7,326 nucleotides of DNA from Chloroflexota bacterium. GTDB lineage: Bacteria; Chloroflexota; Limnocylindria; Limnocylindrales; CSP1-4. Numbering within the stretch: position 1 is the first letter of the stretch; every line of letters begins with the position of its first letter. Location: contig JACDAH010000187.1 in the NCBI GenBank assembly GCA_013695505.1, positions 1-7,326 on the forward strand, in the 5' to 3' direction. Shown here piece by piece: positions 6,522 through 7,326 of the stretch. A program made the translations under genes and the position numbers. The notes below the pieces were generated by a model. It was not told the DNA's origin, made no database searches, and was given only the letters and a program-made list of their open reading frames with translations.

Positions 6522-6524
6522 GCA
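6502..6524 (+). promoter_or_regulatory. Perfect 8-bp hairpin / inverted repeat upstream of the OppA-like gene
   Basis: TGCGCCGC (6502-6509) and GCGGCGCA (6517-6524) are exact reverse complements separated by ATCACTC. The end is 47 bases before ATG 6572. No T-run follows, so it is not a classic terminator. It may be a dyad operator or a 5'-UTR stem. The partner repeat at 6477-6493 forms only a 5-bp version. Confidence 0.5.
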
Positions 6525-6554
6525 CGATGCGCGCGAACACCGCGGCGCGATGGC

Positions 6555-6565
6555 GGAGGAGAGGG
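6555..6565 (+). promoter_or_regulatory. Shine-Dalgarno region for the OppA-like gene
   Basis: A purine run GGAGGAGAGGG precedes ATG 6572. GAGGG (6561-6565) is six bases from the start and GGAGG (6555-6559) twelve. This supports ATG 6572 over the ATG at 6550, which is in another frame. Confidence 0.75.
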
Positions 6566-6571
6566 AAGATC

Positions 6572-7326
6572 ATGTTCCTGTCGAGCAACCGGGGGCGCCT
6601 CCCGGCGCTCATCACCGTCATCGCGATCCTCGTCGGTGCCTGTGGCGGCACTGCGGTGAGCTCGCCGGCCAGCGGCGTCCCCGGCGTCCCCGGCGTCTCC
6701 GGCGTCGCCGGCGGATCGGGAGCCCCGTCCAGCGCACCCAAGATGGGCGGCTCGATCACCGTCGCCGTCGAGGGTGAGCCCGCGTCCATGGATCCCGCCT
6801 TCGATTACGACTTCGTGTCGGGCCTGGCCGTCGGCAGTGTCACCGAGCCACTCCTGAAGTTCTGCGAGAAGGACACGAAGCTCTGCCCGAACCTGGCCGA
6901 GTCGTGGGAGGTCAGCGCCGACGGGATCACCTACACGCTGAAGATCCGCCAAGGCGTCAAGTTCCACGATGGCAGCGCGATGACGGTCGACGACGTCGTG
7001 TTCAGCCTGAACCGGATCCGTGATCCGAAGCTCGCCTCCTACGTCGGCTGGATGCTGGCCAACGTCGCCGACGTCAAGGCTCCGGACGCGTCGACCGTCG
7101 TCGTGACGCTCTCGAAGCCGGACGCGCTGTTCGAATACGCCCTGGCGGCGACCGCGGCCCACGTGGTCAGCAAGAAGTTCGTCGAGGCCAGCGGCGACAA
7201 GTACGGCAAGCCGGAGGTCGGCTCGATCGGCACCGGCCCGTTCAAGTTCGTCGAGTGGAAGAGCGGCGACCACCAGAAGGTCGCCCGCTTCGACGACTAC
7301 TGGGACAAGGCCAACGGCGGCCCGTA
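6572..7326 (+). CDS. ABC transporter substrate-binding lipoprotein, family 5 (OppA/DppA-like), 3' truncated by window end
   Basis: First 251 residues of a family 5 solute-binding protein. Full members are usually 500-600 residues, so about half is present. It should be anchored outside the membrane and bind peptides or similar solutes for an ABC importer whose other genes would lie beyond the window. A Sec-type lipoprotein signal is clear: RGR, a hydrophobic core at 10-21, and lipobox LVGAC with Cys24. A Gly/Val/Pro linker follows (35-50). The mature domain begins GGSITVAVEGEPASMDPA (59-76), with the family signature at NLAESWEVSADGITYTLKIRQGVKFHDG (107-134) and MTVDDVVFSLNRIRDP (137-152), then GTGPFKFVEWKSGD (220-233) and DDYWD (241-245). 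Cys98 and Cys105 could form a disulfide. The substrate cannot be told: peptide, nickel, sugar and opine binders share these features. A long gap and a good ribosome site suggest it starts a new transcription unit. It reads to the window end without a stop. Confidence 0.92.
   Translation, partial: MFLSSNRGRLPALITVIAILVGACGGTAVSSPASGVPGVPGVSGVAGGSGAPSSAPKMGGSITVAVEGEPASMDPAFDYDFVSGLAVGSVTEPLLKFCEKDTKLCPNLAESWEVSADGITYTLKIRQGVKFHDGSAMTVDDVVFSLNRIRDPKLASYVGWMLANVADVKAPDASTVVVTLSKPDALFEYALAATAAHVVSKKFVEASGDKYGKPEVGSIGTGPFKFVEWKSGDHQKVARFDDYWDKANGGP
6674..6709 (+). repeat. Four tandem 9-base repeats encoding a Gly-Val-Pro/Ser/Ala linker
   Basis: GGCGTCCCC occurs twice exactly (6674-6682, 6683-6691), then as GGCGTCTCC (6692-6700) and GGCGTCGCC (6701-6709). 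In frame it encodes GVPGVPGVSGVA, residues 35-46 of the OppA-like lipoprotein, between the lipid-anchor Cys24 and the folded domain. Copy number can vary by slippage without breaking the frame, changing only the tether length. Confidence 0.85.

Larger units (their letters stand above)
6424..6571 (+). other. Intergenic region between the two gene blocks
   Basis: This 148-base gap is the longest non-coding stretch in the window and probably carries the promoter of the solute-binding protein gene at 6572. It contains a CACGTG hexamer (6435-6440), a 12-base perfect palindrome CGGCCGCGGCCG (6449-6460), the direct-repeat pair described separately, and a purine-rich ribosome site. I see no clear -35/-10 pair. 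TACTCT (6467-6472) is the nearest thing to a -10, with no good -35 upstream. No stem followed by a T-run is present, so a standard intrinsic terminator for the preceding operon is not visible. Confidence 0.6.

Noticed and set aside
6502..6524. Hairpin read as an intrinsic terminator of the upstream operon
   Set aside because: No T-run follows on either strand, and the element is one of a repeat pair close to the next gene's start, which fits an operator or UTR stem better.

Overview
The window is very GC-rich and densely coded on the + strand, with strong third-position G/C bias, two GTG start codons and overlapping stop/start junctions. The solute-binding lipoproteins have long Ser/Ala/Pro- or Gly/Val/Pro-rich linkers after the lipid-anchor cysteine, and one uses a twin-arginine signal. 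This fits a high-GC monoderm-type bacterium. Uncultured Chloroflexota (Limnocylindria-like) or Actinobacteriota are my best guesses, from general style only. I see no rRNA, tRNA, CRISPR array, insertion sequence or phage gene.

Positions 7-3141 hold three genes of a polyamine-type ABC importer: a Tat-exported lipoprotein resembling PotD, then two permeases resembling PotB and PotC that overlap by one base (TGATG). No ATPase (PotA) lies in the window. It may be just upstream of position 1. Seventeen bases after potC comes a class III PLP aminotransferase (3158-4522) of the GABA/putrescine transaminase type. It is followed by a GNAT acetyltransferase (4519-5151) and a FucA-like class II aldolase (5148-5819), each starting with GTG inside a GTGA overlap with the preceding stop. 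An unrecognised 190-residue protein (5851-6423) follows after 31 bases with its own Shine-Dalgarno sequence. The simplest reading is one transcription unit. It would import a di- or polyamine (or related amino compound) and remove its amino group. The GNAT and aldolase roles are not explained by that pathway.

A 148-base gap (6424-6571) separates this block from the next gene. It holds a pair of 19-base direct repeats, each itself an inverted repeat, the second forming a perfect 8-bp stem with a 7-base loop. This is the main non-coding structure in the window and is a candidate operator or 5'-UTR element. From 6572 to the window end runs the first 251 residues of a family 5 (OppA/DppA-type) solute-binding lipoprotein, probably the first gene of a second ABC importer.

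I found no convincing novel system. The items most worth following are the translationally coupled aminotransferase-GNAT-aldolase cassette, the repeat pair before the second importer, and the unrecognised 190-residue protein.
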